From Thermohalobaculum sp050331395 (GTDB lineage Bacteria > Pseudomonadota > Alphaproteobacteria > Rhodobacterales > Rhodobacteraceae), in contig JBHJGX010000126.1 in the NCBI GenBank assembly GCA_050331395.1, positions 1 to 39,639 of the forward strand: a DNA stretch of 39,639 bases, in the 5' to 3' direction. Under the pieces are notes generated by a model. That model saw only the letters and a program-made list of their open reading frames with translations, was not told the DNA's origin and did no database searches. Both the position numbers and the translations under genes were made by a program. Below are positions 25,453-33,979 of the stretch, piece after piece. How positions within the stretch are numbered: the first letter of the stretch is position 1; each line of letters opens with the position of its first letter.

Positions 25453-26661
25453 ATGAGTTTGACCGATCTTGCCCCACCTCTCGTCCCCTCTGAGACGCCC
25501 GCCCCCGCCCGCCTTTCCGAGCGCGAACGCACGGCCCGGCTCCGCCTCGCGCGGAGCGAGAACGTGGGCCCGCGGACGTTCCGGCACCTGATCCGCCGGT
25601 TCGGCTCGGCCCTCCGCGCGGTCGACGCGCTGCCCGAGCTCGCCGCCCGCGGAGGCGCAGCCGCCTATCGGGCCGCAAGCGTTGAGGCGGTCGATGCGGA
25701 GCGCGCGTTGGCCGAAGCCGCCGGGGCGCGCCTCCTCGTCTTCGGCGATGCGGAATTTCCCCGGGCGCTTGCAGAGATCGACACGCCGCCGCCTGTCCTC
25801 TGGATCAAAGGGCAGGCCGGGATCCTGGCGCGCCCGGCCATCGCCATCGTCGGGGCCCGCAACGCCTCCGCCGTCGGTCTGCGCACCGCCCGCGCGCTCG
25901 CCGACGGGCTCGGCGCCGCGGGACGGGTTGTCGTCTCCGGGCTTGCCCGCGGGATCGACGCGGCCGCGCACGGCGCATCGCTAGAGACCGGCACCGTGGC
26001 CGTCCTCGCCGGCGGCCTCGACCGGATCTATCCGCCCGAAAACGAAGGGCTTGCCGCGCGGATCTCCGAGGCCGGGGTCCTCGTCTCCGAGACGCCGATG
26101 GGCGTCGAAGCCATGGCCCGGCATTTCCCAAAGCGCAATCGCATCATCGCGGGGCTTTCGGCCGGTGTCGTCCTCGTCGAGGCCGCGCCCCGTTCCGGAA
26201 GCCTGATCACCGCACGGTACGCGCTCGAACAGGGCCGCGAGGTGATGGCCTGTCCGGGCTCGGCCGAGGACCCGCGAAGCGCCGGATGCAATGCGCTCAT
26301 CCGCGACGGGGCGGCGCTCGTGCGAAATGCCGAGGACGTGCTCGAAGCGCTCTCCGCGCCGCGCGGTCTGCCGGGCCTCGCCGAAGAGGGCACCGAGTTC
26401 CTGTTCGAACCCGAGAGCTTTGAGGACGGCGACGATCTGGACGCGCTGGCGGATTTCGAACTCGAGGGCCGCGAGGACGACGTCGCGCTCGCCGAACAGG
26501 TGCTGCGCCTTCTCGGGCCGACCCCGGTCGAGATCGACGAGCTCGCGCGGGCGTGCGGGGCGACTGCGGCGGAGCTTTCGCTCGTGCTCCTCGAACTCGA
26601 TCTGGCGGGCCGCATCGATTTGTTGCCGGGCGGTCATGTGGCGGCCGCGCCTGCGGCCTGA
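25453..26661 (+). CDS. dprA: DNA-processing protein DprA
   Basis: A 402-residue protein that loads RecA on incoming single-stranded DNA. Seen: N-terminal helix-hairpin region (LARSENVGPRTFRHLIRRFG), the Rossmann-like DprA core (AIVGARNASAVG; SGLARGIDAAAHGASLE; VLAGGLDRIYPPEN; FPKRNRIIAGLS; SGSLITARYALEQGREV) and a C-terminal winged helix (residues about 340-395, PTPVEIDELARACG). Cytosolic. gaggag precedes ATG 25453. The CtrA-type box in front suggests control by CtrA, as in natural competence and gene-transfer-agent uptake in Rhodobacter. Confidence 0.95.
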   Translation: MSLTDLAPPLVPSETPAPARLSERERTARLRLARSENVGPRTFRHLIRRFGSALRAVDALPELAARGGAAAYRAASVEAVDAERALAEAAGARLLVFGDAEFPRALAEIDTPPPVLWIKGQAGILARPAIAIVGARNASAVGLRTARALADGLGAAGRVVVSGLARGIDAAAHGASLETGTVAVLAGGLDRIYPPENEGLAARISEAGVLVSETPMGVEAMARHFPKRNRIIAGLSAGVVLVEAAPRSGSLITARYALEQGREVMACPGSAEDPRSAGCNALIRDGAALVRNAEDVLEALSAPRGLPGLAEEGTEFLFEPESFEDGDDLDALADFELEGREDDVALAEQVLRLLGPTPVEIDELARACGATAAELSLVLLELDLAGRIDLLPGGHVAAAPAA

Positions 26662-26704
26662 CCCCAACCCCACTAGGACCCGTCGTTTCAGCCGCCCGGC
26701 TCAG

Positions 26705-26733
26705 TTGACAGCCCGAGGGGGCTGACCCATCTT
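26705..26733 (+). promoter_or_regulatory. Predicted topA promoter
   Basis: A perfect TTGACA (26705-26710), 17-nt spacer and CATCTT (26728-26733, three matches). The start site would be near 26740, about 30 nt before topA. An inverted repeat CAGCCC/GGGCTG (26709-26724) overlaps the -35 edge and spacer; it may also act as terminator for dprA. Confidence 0.45.
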
Positions 26734-26739
26734 CTCGCG

Positions 26740-26756
26740 CCGCGCGCACTGCGCGG
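26740..26756 (+). promoter_or_regulatory. Stem-loop abutting the topA ribosome site
   Basis: CCGCGC (26740-26745), loop GCACT, GCGCGG (26751-26756), directly followed by the ribosome site AGGAGGAG (26757-26764). The stem could shape access to the ribosome site. Structure by eye only. Confidence 0.4.
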
Positions 26757-26770
26757 AGGAGGAGCATCCC

Positions 26771-29476
26771 ATGGCGGTCGTCGTCGTCGAGTCCCCGGCC
26801 AAAGCGAAGACGATCAATGCCTATCTGGGCAAAGATCATACGGTCCTCGCCTCTTACGGCCATGTCCGCGACCTGCCGTCAAAGGACGGATCGGTCGACC
26901 CGGAGCAGGGCTTTGCGATGACCTGGGAGGTGGACGGCAAGGCGCAGAAGCACGTACGCGCCATCGCCGAGGCGATGAAGGACGACCCAAAGCTGATCCT
27001 CGCCACCGACCCGGATCGCGAGGGCGAGGCGATCTCCTGGCACCTGCTCGAGGCGCTGCGGAAACGCCGGGCGATCAAGAAGGACACCCCCGTCGAACGC
27101 GTCGTCTTCAATGCGATCACCAAGACCGCGGTGACCGAGGCGATGAAGCACCCGCGCGACATCGACATGCCGCTGGTCGAGGCCTATCTCGCCCGCCGCG
27201 CGCTCGATTATCTGGTCGGCTTCACGCTCTCCCCGGTGCTTTGGCGGAAGCTGCCGGGGGCGAAATCCGCGGGCCGCGTGCAGTCGGTCGCGCTCCGGCT
27301 GATCGTCGAGCGCGAGATGGAGATCGAGGCCTTCCGGTCGCGCGAATACTGGTCGGTGAAGGCGCTTCTGACCACGCCGGACGGGGCCGAGTTCGAGGCC
27401 CGGCTGGTGACCCTCGACGGCCGCAAGCTCGACAAATTCGATCTGGGCGACGAAGCGGCCGCGACCCGTGCCGTTGCTGCGGTGACGGCTGCACGCCTCA
27501 CGGTCGACACGGTCGAGGCGAAACCCGCCACCCGGAACCCGGCCCCTCCCTTCACCACTTCTACGCTCCAGCAAGAGGCGTCGCGCAAGCTCTCGATGGG
27601 GGCGCAGGAGGCGATGCGGACCGCACAGCGCCTCTATGAGGCGGGGCACATCACCTATATGCGGACCGACGGCGTCGATATGGCCCCCGAGGCGGTTCAA
27701 GCTGCCCGTGCCACCGTGACCGCGCGCTACGGGGCCGCCTATCTCCCGGAGAAGCCGCGGATCTACAAGACAAAGGCGAAAAACGCGCAAGAAGCGCACG
27801 AATGTATCCGGCCGACGCGTCTCGATGCGATCCCCGGGGACCTGCGCCTCGACAAGGCTGAGGCCCGTCTCTACGAACTCATCTGGAAGCGCGCGGTGGC
27901 GAGCCAAATGGCGTCGGCGCGGTTCGAACGCACCACGGTGGAGATCGGCGACGGTCAGGGTCAGACCGGGCTGCGCGCCACGGGCCAAGTCGTGACATTT
28001 GACGGCTTCCTCAAGGTCTATGAGGAGGGCCGAGACGACCGCCGCGACGGCGACGACGACGAGGACGCCCGGCGGCTGCCGCCGGTCACCGCGGGCGCGG
28101 CGCTCGGCCAGAACGCCGTGACACCGGAACAGCACTTCACCCAGCCGCCGCCGCGCTACACGGAAGCGACGATCGTCAAGCGCATGGAAGAACTTGGCAT
28201 CGGCCGGCCGTCGACCTACGCCTCGATCATCTCCACGATCCAAGACCGCGAATATGTGCGCAAGGACAAAGGCCGACTTTTCCCCGAGGACAAGGGGAGG
28301 TTGGTGACAGCTTTTTTGATGAATTACTTCGCCCGCTACGTGGATTACGATTTTACCGGCGGGCTCGAGGAAGAACTCGACGAGGTCTCGGGCGGGCGGA
28401 TCGACTGGCAAGACGTGCTCGACCGCTTTTGGCGCGACTTCAAGGCGAAGGTCGCCGAGACCGAGGGGCTGCGGATCTCTGAGGTCCTCGACAAGATCAA
28501 CGAATTCCTCGCGCCGCATCTCTTCCCCGATCCGGGCGACGGCAGCGATCCGCGCGCCTGCCCGAGCTGCGAGGACGGCCGCCTCGCGATGAAAACGGCC
28601 CGGGCCGGGGGCGCGTTCATCGGTTGCTCGAATTATCCCAATTGTCGCTATACCCGACCCCTCGGCGGCGACGCGGACGACGAAGCGGCAAAACTCGACG
28701 GGACGACCCTCGGCTACGACCCGGACACAGGGCTGGCGGTCACGCTCAGGAACGGGCGCTTCGGTCCCTATGTCCAGCTCGGCGAAGGCGAGGGAGAGGA
28801 GAAGCCGAAGCGCGCCTCGCTTCCCCAGGCCCTCAAACCCCAGGATCTCACGCTCGAGACGGCGCTCGGGCTCCTGTCGTTGCCGCGCACGATCGGCGCG
28901 CACCCGGAAGACGGCGAACCGGTCGAGGCGGGCGTCTTCCGCTACGGTCCCGCGGTCCGCCACGGGAAGACCTATGCGAACCTCTCCGACTGGTCCGACG
29001 CATTGACGGTCGGCATGAACCGGGCGGTGGAGCTCCTGGCCGAAAAGAAAGCGGCTCCCGGACGGGGCTTCGGTCAGGCGAAGCCGCCGCTCAAAGAGCT
29101 GGGCGAGCATCCCGAAGGCGGACCGGTGCAGGTGATGGAGGGCCGCTATGGCCCTTACATCAAATGGGGCAAGGTGAATGCGACGCTGCCGAAGGCGGCG
29201 GATCCTAAGGCGGTGACGCTCGAGGAGGCTGTCCCGCTTCTGGCCGAGAAAATCGCGCAAAAGGGCGGCAAGAAACCGAGCCGGGCCAAAGCCGCAAAAT
29301 CCGACGAGACGGCGAAAACGCCGGCGAAATCGGCGAAAGGGACTGCGAAGGCCGCGCCCAAGAAGAGCCCGGCAAAAAAGGCTGCCAAGCCAGCGGCGAA
29401 AAAGGCGGCGGGGAAAGCGGACGGGGACGATACGGGCGCGGCGTCCGCCCCGCGCCAACGGACAGCGAAGGGATGA
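26771..29476 (+). CDS. topA: DNA topoisomerase I
   Basis: A 901-residue type IA topoisomerase that relaxes negative supercoils. Seen: Toprim domain (VVESPAKAKTINAYLGKDH; TDPDREGEAISWHL), catalytic Tyr296 in ITYMRTDGVD, IGRPSTYASIISTIQDREYV, a C4 zinc finger from about residue 597 (CPSCEDGRL, GCSNYPNCRYT), and two later TopA_C-type repeats (RNGRFGPYVQLG; EGRYGPYIKWG). From about residue 833 the tail is Lys/Ala-rich (KPSRAKAAK, KKSPAKKAAKPAAKKAA), like histone H1 tails and common in alphaproteobacterial TopA. ATG 26771 has AGGAGGAG. A conserved hairpin follows 13 nt after the stop. Confidence 0.97.
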   Translation: MAVVVVESPAKAKTINAYLGKDHTVLASYGHVRDLPSKDGSVDPEQGFAMTWEVDGKAQKHVRAIAEAMKDDPKLILATDPDREGEAISWHLLEALRKRRAIKKDTPVERVVFNAITKTAVTEAMKHPRDIDMPLVEAYLARRALDYLVGFTLSPVLWRKLPGAKSAGRVQSVALRLIVEREMEIEAFRSREYWSVKALLTTPDGAEFEARLVTLDGRKLDKFDLGDEAAATRAVAAVTAARLTVDTVEAKPATRNPAPPFTTSTLQQEASRKLSMGAQEAMRTAQRLYEAGHITYMRTDGVDMAPEAVQAARATVTARYGAAYLPEKPRIYKTKAKNAQEAHECIRPTRLDAIPGDLRLDKAEARLYELIWKRAVASQMASARFERTTVEIGDGQGQTGLRATGQVVTFDGFLKVYEEGRDDRRDGDDDEDARRLPPVTAGAALGQNAVTPEQHFTQPPPRYTEATIVKRMEELGIGRPSTYASIISTIQDREYVRKDKGRLFPEDKGRLVTAFLMNYFARYVDYDFTGGLEEELDEVSGGRIDWQDVLDRFWRDFKAKVAETEGLRISEVLDKINEFLAPHLFPDPGDGSDPRACPSCEDGRLAMKTARAGGAFIGCSNYPNCRYTRPLGGDADDEAAKLDGTTLGYDPDTGLAVTLRNGRFGPYVQLGEGEGEEKPKRASLPQALKPQDLTLETALGLLSLPRTIGAHPEDGEPVEAGVFRYGPAVRHGKTYANLSDWSDALTVGMNRAVELLAEKKAAPGRGFGQAKPPLKELGEHPEGGPVQVMEGRYGPYIKWGKVNATLPKAADPKAVTLEEAVPLLAEKIAQKGGKKPSRAKAAKSDETAKTPAKSAKGTAKAAPKKSPAKKAAKPAAKKAAGKADGDDTGAASAPRQRTAKG

Positions 29477-29488
29477 CGGCAGCGTGCC

Positions 29489-29534
29489 GGCGTCTCGGGT
29501 CGCCCGCATCTGGATGCGGTCGACCTGAGACGCC
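29489..29534 (+). terminator. Long conserved hairpin directly behind topA (copy 2)
   Basis: A 46-nt hairpin starting 13 nt after the topA stop. The left arm begins GGCGTCTCGGGTCGCCCGC and the loop is around TG. Twenty Watson-Crick pairs, one G.T (pair 9) and one C.T mismatch (pair 15) out of 22. No U-tract. Shares core, length, orientation and irregular positions with the hairpin behind parB. It lies 38 nt before rnr and may separate topA from rnr transcription. Confidence 0.75.
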
Positions 29535-29572
29535 CGCGTGACCTCAACCGTGGCGCGTGCTAGGCGTTGCTG

Positions 29573-31843
29573 ATGGCGGATTTTCCCTCGAAAGCTCAAA
29601 TCCTTGATTGGTTGCGCGAAAATCCCGGTCGGGTCGGAAAGCGCGACATCGCCAGGGCTTTCAACATCAAGGGCGCCGACCGCGTCGCGCTTAAAGAAGT
29701 TCTGCGCGAGCTGAAGGGCGATGGCAGCCTCGATGGCTCGCGAAAACGTCTCCGTCCTGCGGGCCATTTGCCGAAGGTCGCCATGCTCGTTGCCGACCGC
29801 ATCGACCGGGACGGCGAGCTGTCGGCGCGGCCCAACGATTGGGACGAGGACGCCCCGCCGCCGCCCATTTTGGTTGTCCGGCGCGACGGCGATCCCGCGC
29901 TTGCGCCCGGGGACCGGTTCCTTGCCAAGCTGATGCCCATCCACGACACCGATCTCGACCCGCCGCTTCGCTACGAGGCCCGGCTCGTCAAGAAGATCGC
30001 CGCCTCCGCGCGGCGGATGCTCGGGATCTTTCGCGCCGAGGGGGCGGGCGGGCGCATTCTGCCCGTAGACAAGAAATCTGACCGGGAGTGGCTGATCCCG
30101 CCCGGGGCGAGCGACGGCGCCGAGGACGGCGAACTCGTCGAGGCCGAAGGGACCGGCAGTCCGCGTCTCGGTCTGCCGCGCGGCCGGGTCGTCGCCCGTC
30201 TCGGCGATCCCGGCGCCCCGCGGCAGGTCTCGCTCATCGCGCTTCATCAATTCGGCATTCCCGACGCATTCCCGGACGAGGTGCTGGCCGAGGCCGCGCA
30301 GATGGCCGAGACCGTGCCCGCTGCCCCGCCGGGCGCGGAGCATCGCGAAGATCTGCGGGAGGTGCCGCTCCTCACCATCGACCCGGCCGATGCGCGGGAC
30401 CACGACGACGCGGTCGCCGCCCGGCCCGATCCGGACCCGGACAATCCGGGCGGGCATATCCTCTGGATCGCGATCGCCGACGTGGCCGCCTTTGTGCGTC
30501 CCGGAGCGGCGCTCGATCGAGAGGCGCGCCGGCGCGGCAACTCGACCTATTTTCCCGACCGGGTCGCGCCGATGTTGCCCGAGACGCTGTCGGCCGATCT
30601 TTGCTCGCTGATCCCCTCGGTCGATCGGCTCTGCCTTGGGTTGCGCGTCGTCCTCGACGCCGAGGGGCGGAAGCGGAGCCACCGGTTCTGCCGCGGCGTG
30701 ATGGCGAGCCGCGCGGCGCTCAGCTATACGGACGCGCAGGCGGCCATCGACGGGTATCCGAGCGCGGCGGCGGTGCCCTGGCTCGACACCGCGCTCCGTC
30801 CGCTTTGGGCGGCCTACGGGGCACTTGCCCGCGCCCGCGAGGCCCGTCAGCCCCTCGCCCTCGATCTGCCCGAACGCCAGGTGGTCCTCGATGCGGAGGG
30901 GCGGGTCACGGGCATCCCGATCCGCGAGCGCTTCGACGCCCATCGGCTGATCGAGGAATTCATGGTGCTCGCGAATGTCTGCGCGGCCGAGACGCTCGAA
31001 GGCCGGCGCCCGCTTCTTTACCGGGTCCATGAGGAGCCCGACCCCGAGCGGATCGAGGCGTTGCGCGAAACGGTCGAGAGCCTCGGGCTCAGCCTTGCCA
31101 AGGGCCAGGTTCTGACCACGCGGGATCTCAACCGGCTGCTTGCCCAGGCGGAGGCGACGGAGGCCACCGAGATGGTCAATCTCCGGGTCCTCCGCGCGCA
31201 GACCCAGGCCTATTACGCGCCCGAGAATTTCGGGCATTTCGGCCTCAACCTGCCGCGCTATGCGCATTTTACCTCGCCGATCCGGCGTTATGCGGATCTC
31301 ATCGTGCACCGGGCCCTGATCTCCGCGCTCGGGCTCGGACCGGACGGGCAGACCGCCGAGGAAGCGGCGGCGCTCAAGGACACCGCGCAGGCGATCTCGG
31401 CGACGGAACGGCGGTCCATGGAGGCCGAGCGCGACACGGTCGATCGGTATGTCGCCGATTACATGGCCGACCGGGAGGGCGCGGAGTTCGCCGGCCGGAT
31501 CACCGGGGTCCAGCGCTTCGGGCTCTTCGTGAAGCTGGACGAGACCGGCGCGGACGGCCTGGTCCCGGTCGGCACGCTCGGCGGGGAGTATTATCGCCAC
31601 GACGGCGAGGCGCAGACCCTCACAGGCGAGCGCTCGGGCCGGGTTTATGCGGTCGGCATGCGGGCGCGGATCCGGCTTCTCGAGGCGAGCCCGATCACCG
31701 GCGGGCTGATCTTCGAGCTTTTGGAGGCGACGGGAACCGCGCCGCGGACCGCGCACCGGTCCGGGCAAGCGCCGCGACGGCGGCTCGATCGCGCCCGGAT
31801 CGCCAAGGCGAAGGCCGCCCGCAAGGCCCGGCGCCGGAGCTGA
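29573..31843 (+). CDS. rnr: Ribonuclease R
   Basis: A 756-residue 3'-5' exoribonuclease of the RNB family that degrades structured RNA. Seen: N-terminal winged-helix-like region (DWLRENPGRVGKRDIARAF), cold-shock/OB domains, the RNB catalytic motif TIDPADARDHDDAVAA, GNSTYFPDRVAPMLPETLS, the HFTSPIRRYADLIVHR motif, and an S1 domain (FAGRITGVQRFGLFVKLDE) before a basic tail KAKAARKARRRS. ATG 29573 is chosen; a TTG two codons upstream is also in frame. No clear ribosome site is present. Confidence 0.95.
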   Translation: MADFPSKAQILDWLRENPGRVGKRDIARAFNIKGADRVALKEVLRELKGDGSLDGSRKRLRPAGHLPKVAMLVADRIDRDGELSARPNDWDEDAPPPPILVVRRDGDPALAPGDRFLAKLMPIHDTDLDPPLRYEARLVKKIAASARRMLGIFRAEGAGGRILPVDKKSDREWLIPPGASDGAEDGELVEAEGTGSPRLGLPRGRVVARLGDPGAPRQVSLIALHQFGIPDAFPDEVLAEAAQMAETVPAAPPGAEHREDLREVPLLTIDPADARDHDDAVAARPDPDPDNPGGHILWIAIADVAAFVRPGAALDREARRRGNSTYFPDRVAPMLPETLSADLCSLIPSVDRLCLGLRVVLDAEGRKRSHRFCRGVMASRAALSYTDAQAAIDGYPSAAAVPWLDTALRPLWAAYGALARAREARQPLALDLPERQVVLDAEGRVTGIPIRERFDAHRLIEEFMVLANVCAAETLEGRRPLLYRVHEEPDPERIEALRETVESLGLSLAKGQVLTTRDLNRLLAQAEATEATEMVNLRVLRAQTQAYYAPENFGHFGLNLPRYAHFTSPIRRYADLIVHRALISALGLGPDGQTAEEAAALKDTAQAISATERRSMEAERDTVDRYVADYMADREGAEFAGRITGVQRFGLFVKLDETGADGLVPVGTLGGEYYRHDGEAQTLTGERSGRVYAVGMRARIRLLEASPITGGLIFELLEATGTAPRTAHRSGQAPRRRLDRARIAKAKAARKARRRS

Positions 31844-31846
31844 AGT

Positions 31847-31864
31847 CGACCGCTGCGGAGGTCG
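31847..31864 (+). terminator. Hairpin plus T-rich run behind rnr
   Basis: CGACC (31847-31851) pairs with GGTCG (31860-31864) over an 8-nt loop, followed by TTGTCCTTT. It starts 4 nt after the rnr stop and is the most terminator-like (T-rich) site in the window. Confidence 0.45.
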
Positions 31865-31903
31865 TTGTCCTTTGGCTCGCCGATCTGAGCCGAGCGGGCG
31901 CGG

Positions 31904-32257
31904 TCAGTCGTCCACGGCGCGGATCAGTTTGCGCTCGAGCACGCGGAGCACGGTCTTGAGGTCGTGGCCGCGTTTGAGGATGCGCCCATCCATGCCGACG
32001 ACCGAATAGGCGCCCTGTCGGCGGGCTTCCTTGGGGCGCTTCTCGATCCGATAGAGCGGCTGTTCCGCGGTCCGTCGAAAGATCGAGAAGACCGCCCGGT
32101 CGGTCAGATGGTCGAGCGCGTAATCTCTCCAGGCGCCGATCGCCACCATTCGACCGTAGACATTGAAGATAATTGAAAGCTCGTGGCGGTTGAATGCCTC
32201 GACCGTTCGGACGGGCGGCTCGGCGGGCGGGACAGCTCCGTTCTGTTCAAAACTCAT
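31904..32257 (-). CDS. DUF2794-containing protein
   Basis: A 117-residue protein of the alphaproteobacterial DUF2794 family. The conserved block runs from FNRHELSIIFNVYGRMVAIG through WRDYALDHLTDRAVFSIFRR, LYRIEKRPKEARRQGAYSVV and RILKRGHDLKTVLRVLERKL. No membrane segment or signal. Function unknown. The start ATG 32257 has no ribosome site; a predicted promoter places transcription start at or next to the A of the ATG, so the mRNA may be leaderless. Convergent with rnr and divergent from the ggt-like gene. Confidence 0.85.
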   Translation of the reverse strand: MSFEQNGAVPPAEPPVRTVEAFNRHELSIIFNVYGRMVAIGAWRDYALDHLTDRAVFSIFRRTAEQPLYRIEKRPKEARRQGAYSVVGMDGRILKRGHDLKTVLRVLERKLIRAVDD

Positions 32258-32263
32258 AGAGAA

Positions 32264-32292
32264 ACTGTGCACGTCGTCCCCGGCGATGGCAA
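32264..32292 (-). promoter_or_regulatory. Predicted promoter of the DUF2794 gene
   Basis: On the minus strand TTGCCA (32292-32287), 17-nt spacer and CACAGT (32269-32264). Transcription would begin about 7 nt later, at the start codon itself. Five of six and three of six consensus matches. Confidence 0.4.
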
Positions 32293-32368
32293 GCGTTCCG
32301 CCGAGATCGCCCTGGTCTCGGCCCGCGAAGGGCGGTATGGCCAGCCCACACCGGAGAAGGAGACCGCG

Positions 32369-33955
32369 ATGGCAGCGTTCCAGGGGCCCGGCCGCTCGGC
32401 GGTCTATGCAGAGAACGGGATGGCGGCCACCTCGCACCCGCTCGCTGCCAAGGTCGCCATCGACATGCTGGAGACGGGCGGCAACGCGGTCGACGCGGCG
32501 ATTGCCGGCGCCGTCGTCCTCGGGGTTTGCGAGCCGCATATGACTGGCCTCGGCGGCGATATGTTCGCGCTTGTCAAACCCGCCGGGCACGAGGAGATCA
32601 TCGGGCTGAACGCCTCCGGACGCGCCCCCGCGGCCGCGGACGCCGCGCGCCTCCGGGCCGCGGGCCACCGGGCGATCCCAGACTACGGACCGGACGCCAT
32701 CACCCTGCCGGGTGCGGTCGCGGGCTTCGACATGCTCGCGCGCGATTACGGGCGGAAAGGGCTCGATGCCTGCCTTGCGCCTGCGATCCGGTATTTCGAG
32801 GCGGGCGTGCCTGTCGCGCCGCGCGTGGCCACCGATTGGGCCGCCCGCGACGAGGCGCCGCTCTGGGGTCCGGGCCGCACGCATTTCTTGATGAACGGCC
32901 AAGCCCCGCGGGCGGGCGAGATCTTCCGCGCCCCCGGTCAGGCGGAGGTGCTCCGCCGGATTGCCGCCGACGGCGCGCGCGCGTTCTACACGGGCGAGAT
33001 CGCCGAGGACCTGGTGGCGACCCTCGCGGCCCATGGCGGCGGGCACACGCGCGCGGATTTCGCAGAAGTCGAGGCCGACTACGTCACGCCGGTCGCGCTC
33101 GATTACAAGGGCGCAGAGATCGTCGAGCTGCCGCCGAACGGCCAGGGGGCGACCGCGCTCCTCATGCTGCGAATGCTCGGCCAGTTCTCACCCGAGACGC
33201 TCGATCCGTTCGGGGCCGAGCGCGTTCATCTCGAAATGGAGATCGCCAAGCTCGGCTATGCGGCGCGGAACCAGGCGATTTCCGACCCGCGGTTCATGTC
33301 GATGCCGCTCGAGCGCTTCATGGGCGCCGAGCTTGCGGCCGATCTGGCCGGGCGCGTCGACCGGGACCGCGCGGGCCCGATCCCCGAGAGCCCGATTGGC
33401 GCGGAGCATCGGGACACGATCTATATCACCGTCGTCGACCGGGACCGGATGGCCGTCTCGCTGATCTATTCGATCTTCCACGGCTTCGGATCGGGGCTCG
33501 CCTCCGAGCGGTTCGGCGTGCTCTTTCACAACCGGGGCGCGGGCTTTAACCTCATCGAGGGCCACGACAACGAGCTGGCCCCCGGAAAGCGTCCGCTCCA
33601 CACCATCATCCCCGGAATGGTCCGCGAGGGCGGGCGGCTCGCAATGCCCTTCGGCGTCATGGGCGGGCCCTATCAAGCGGCGGGGCATATGGCGTTCGTC
33701 TCGAACCTCGTCGATCACGGGATGGGTCTGCAGGAGGCGATCGATGCGCCGCGGGCCTTTCTCGAGGGCGAAGCGATCCGCCTCGAAGCCGGCTTCGGGC
33801 CCGAGGTGGCGGCCGCCCTCGAAGGCAAGGGCCACCGGATCGAGCGTCCGGATGTCGGCATCGGCGGAGCCCAGGCGATCCGCATCGACCATGACGGCGG
33901 TGTGCTTATCGGGGCGTCGGACCCGCGCAAGGACGGCTGCGCGCTCGGCTATTAA
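32369..33955 (+). CDS. ggt: Gamma-glutamyltransferase family protein, probably cytosolic
   Basis: A 528-residue Ntn-hydrolase of the gamma-glutamyltranspeptidase family, which cleaves gamma-glutamyl bonds such as that of glutathione. Seen: AATSHPLAAKVAIDMLETGG at the start, GNAVDAAIAGAVVLGVCEPH, GLGGDMFALV, and the processing site region HRDTIYITVVDRDRMAVSLI, where Thr350 is the likely nucleophile after self-cleavage. The canonical T-T/S-H after the nucleophile is replaced by T-I-Y, so substrate preference may differ. No signal peptide, unlike periplasmic Ggt. ATG 32369 has ggagaaggag. Related acylases of this family remain possible. Confidence 0.85.
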   Translation: MAAFQGPGRSAVYAENGMAATSHPLAAKVAIDMLETGGNAVDAAIAGAVVLGVCEPHMTGLGGDMFALVKPAGHEEIIGLNASGRAPAAADAARLRAAGHRAIPDYGPDAITLPGAVAGFDMLARDYGRKGLDACLAPAIRYFEAGVPVAPRVATDWAARDEAPLWGPGRTHFLMNGQAPRAGEIFRAPGQAEVLRRIAADGARAFYTGEIAEDLVATLAAHGGGHTRADFAEVEADYVTPVALDYKGAEIVELPPNGQGATALLMLRMLGQFSPETLDPFGAERVHLEMEIAKLGYAARNQAISDPRFMSMPLERFMGAELAADLAGRVDRDRAGPIPESPIGAEHRDTIYITVVDRDRMAVSLIYSIFHGFGSGLASERFGVLFHNRGAGFNLIEGHDNELAPGKRPLHTIIPGMVREGGRLAMPFGVMGGPYQAAGHMAFVSNLVDHGMGLQEAIDAPRAFLEGEAIRLEAGFGPEVAAALEGKGHRIERPDVGIGGAQAIRIDHDGGVLIGASDPRKDGCALGY

Positions 33956-33956
33956 G

Positions 33957-33970
33957 CGGCCTCTGGGCCG
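33957..33970. terminator. Small hairpin between convergent ggt and hspQ
   Basis: CGGCC (33957-33961) pairs with GGCCG (33966-33970) over a 4-nt loop in the 24-nt gap. Short, no U-tract on the plus side. Confidence 0.35.
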
Positions 33971-33979
33971 TCGCTCCGG

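Noticed and set aside
26879..31768. A 1629-codon open frame on the minus strand across topA and rnr
   Set aside because: It is antisense to two unmistakable genes, rich in Arg/Gly/Pro and without family motifs; long antisense frames are expected at this GC content.
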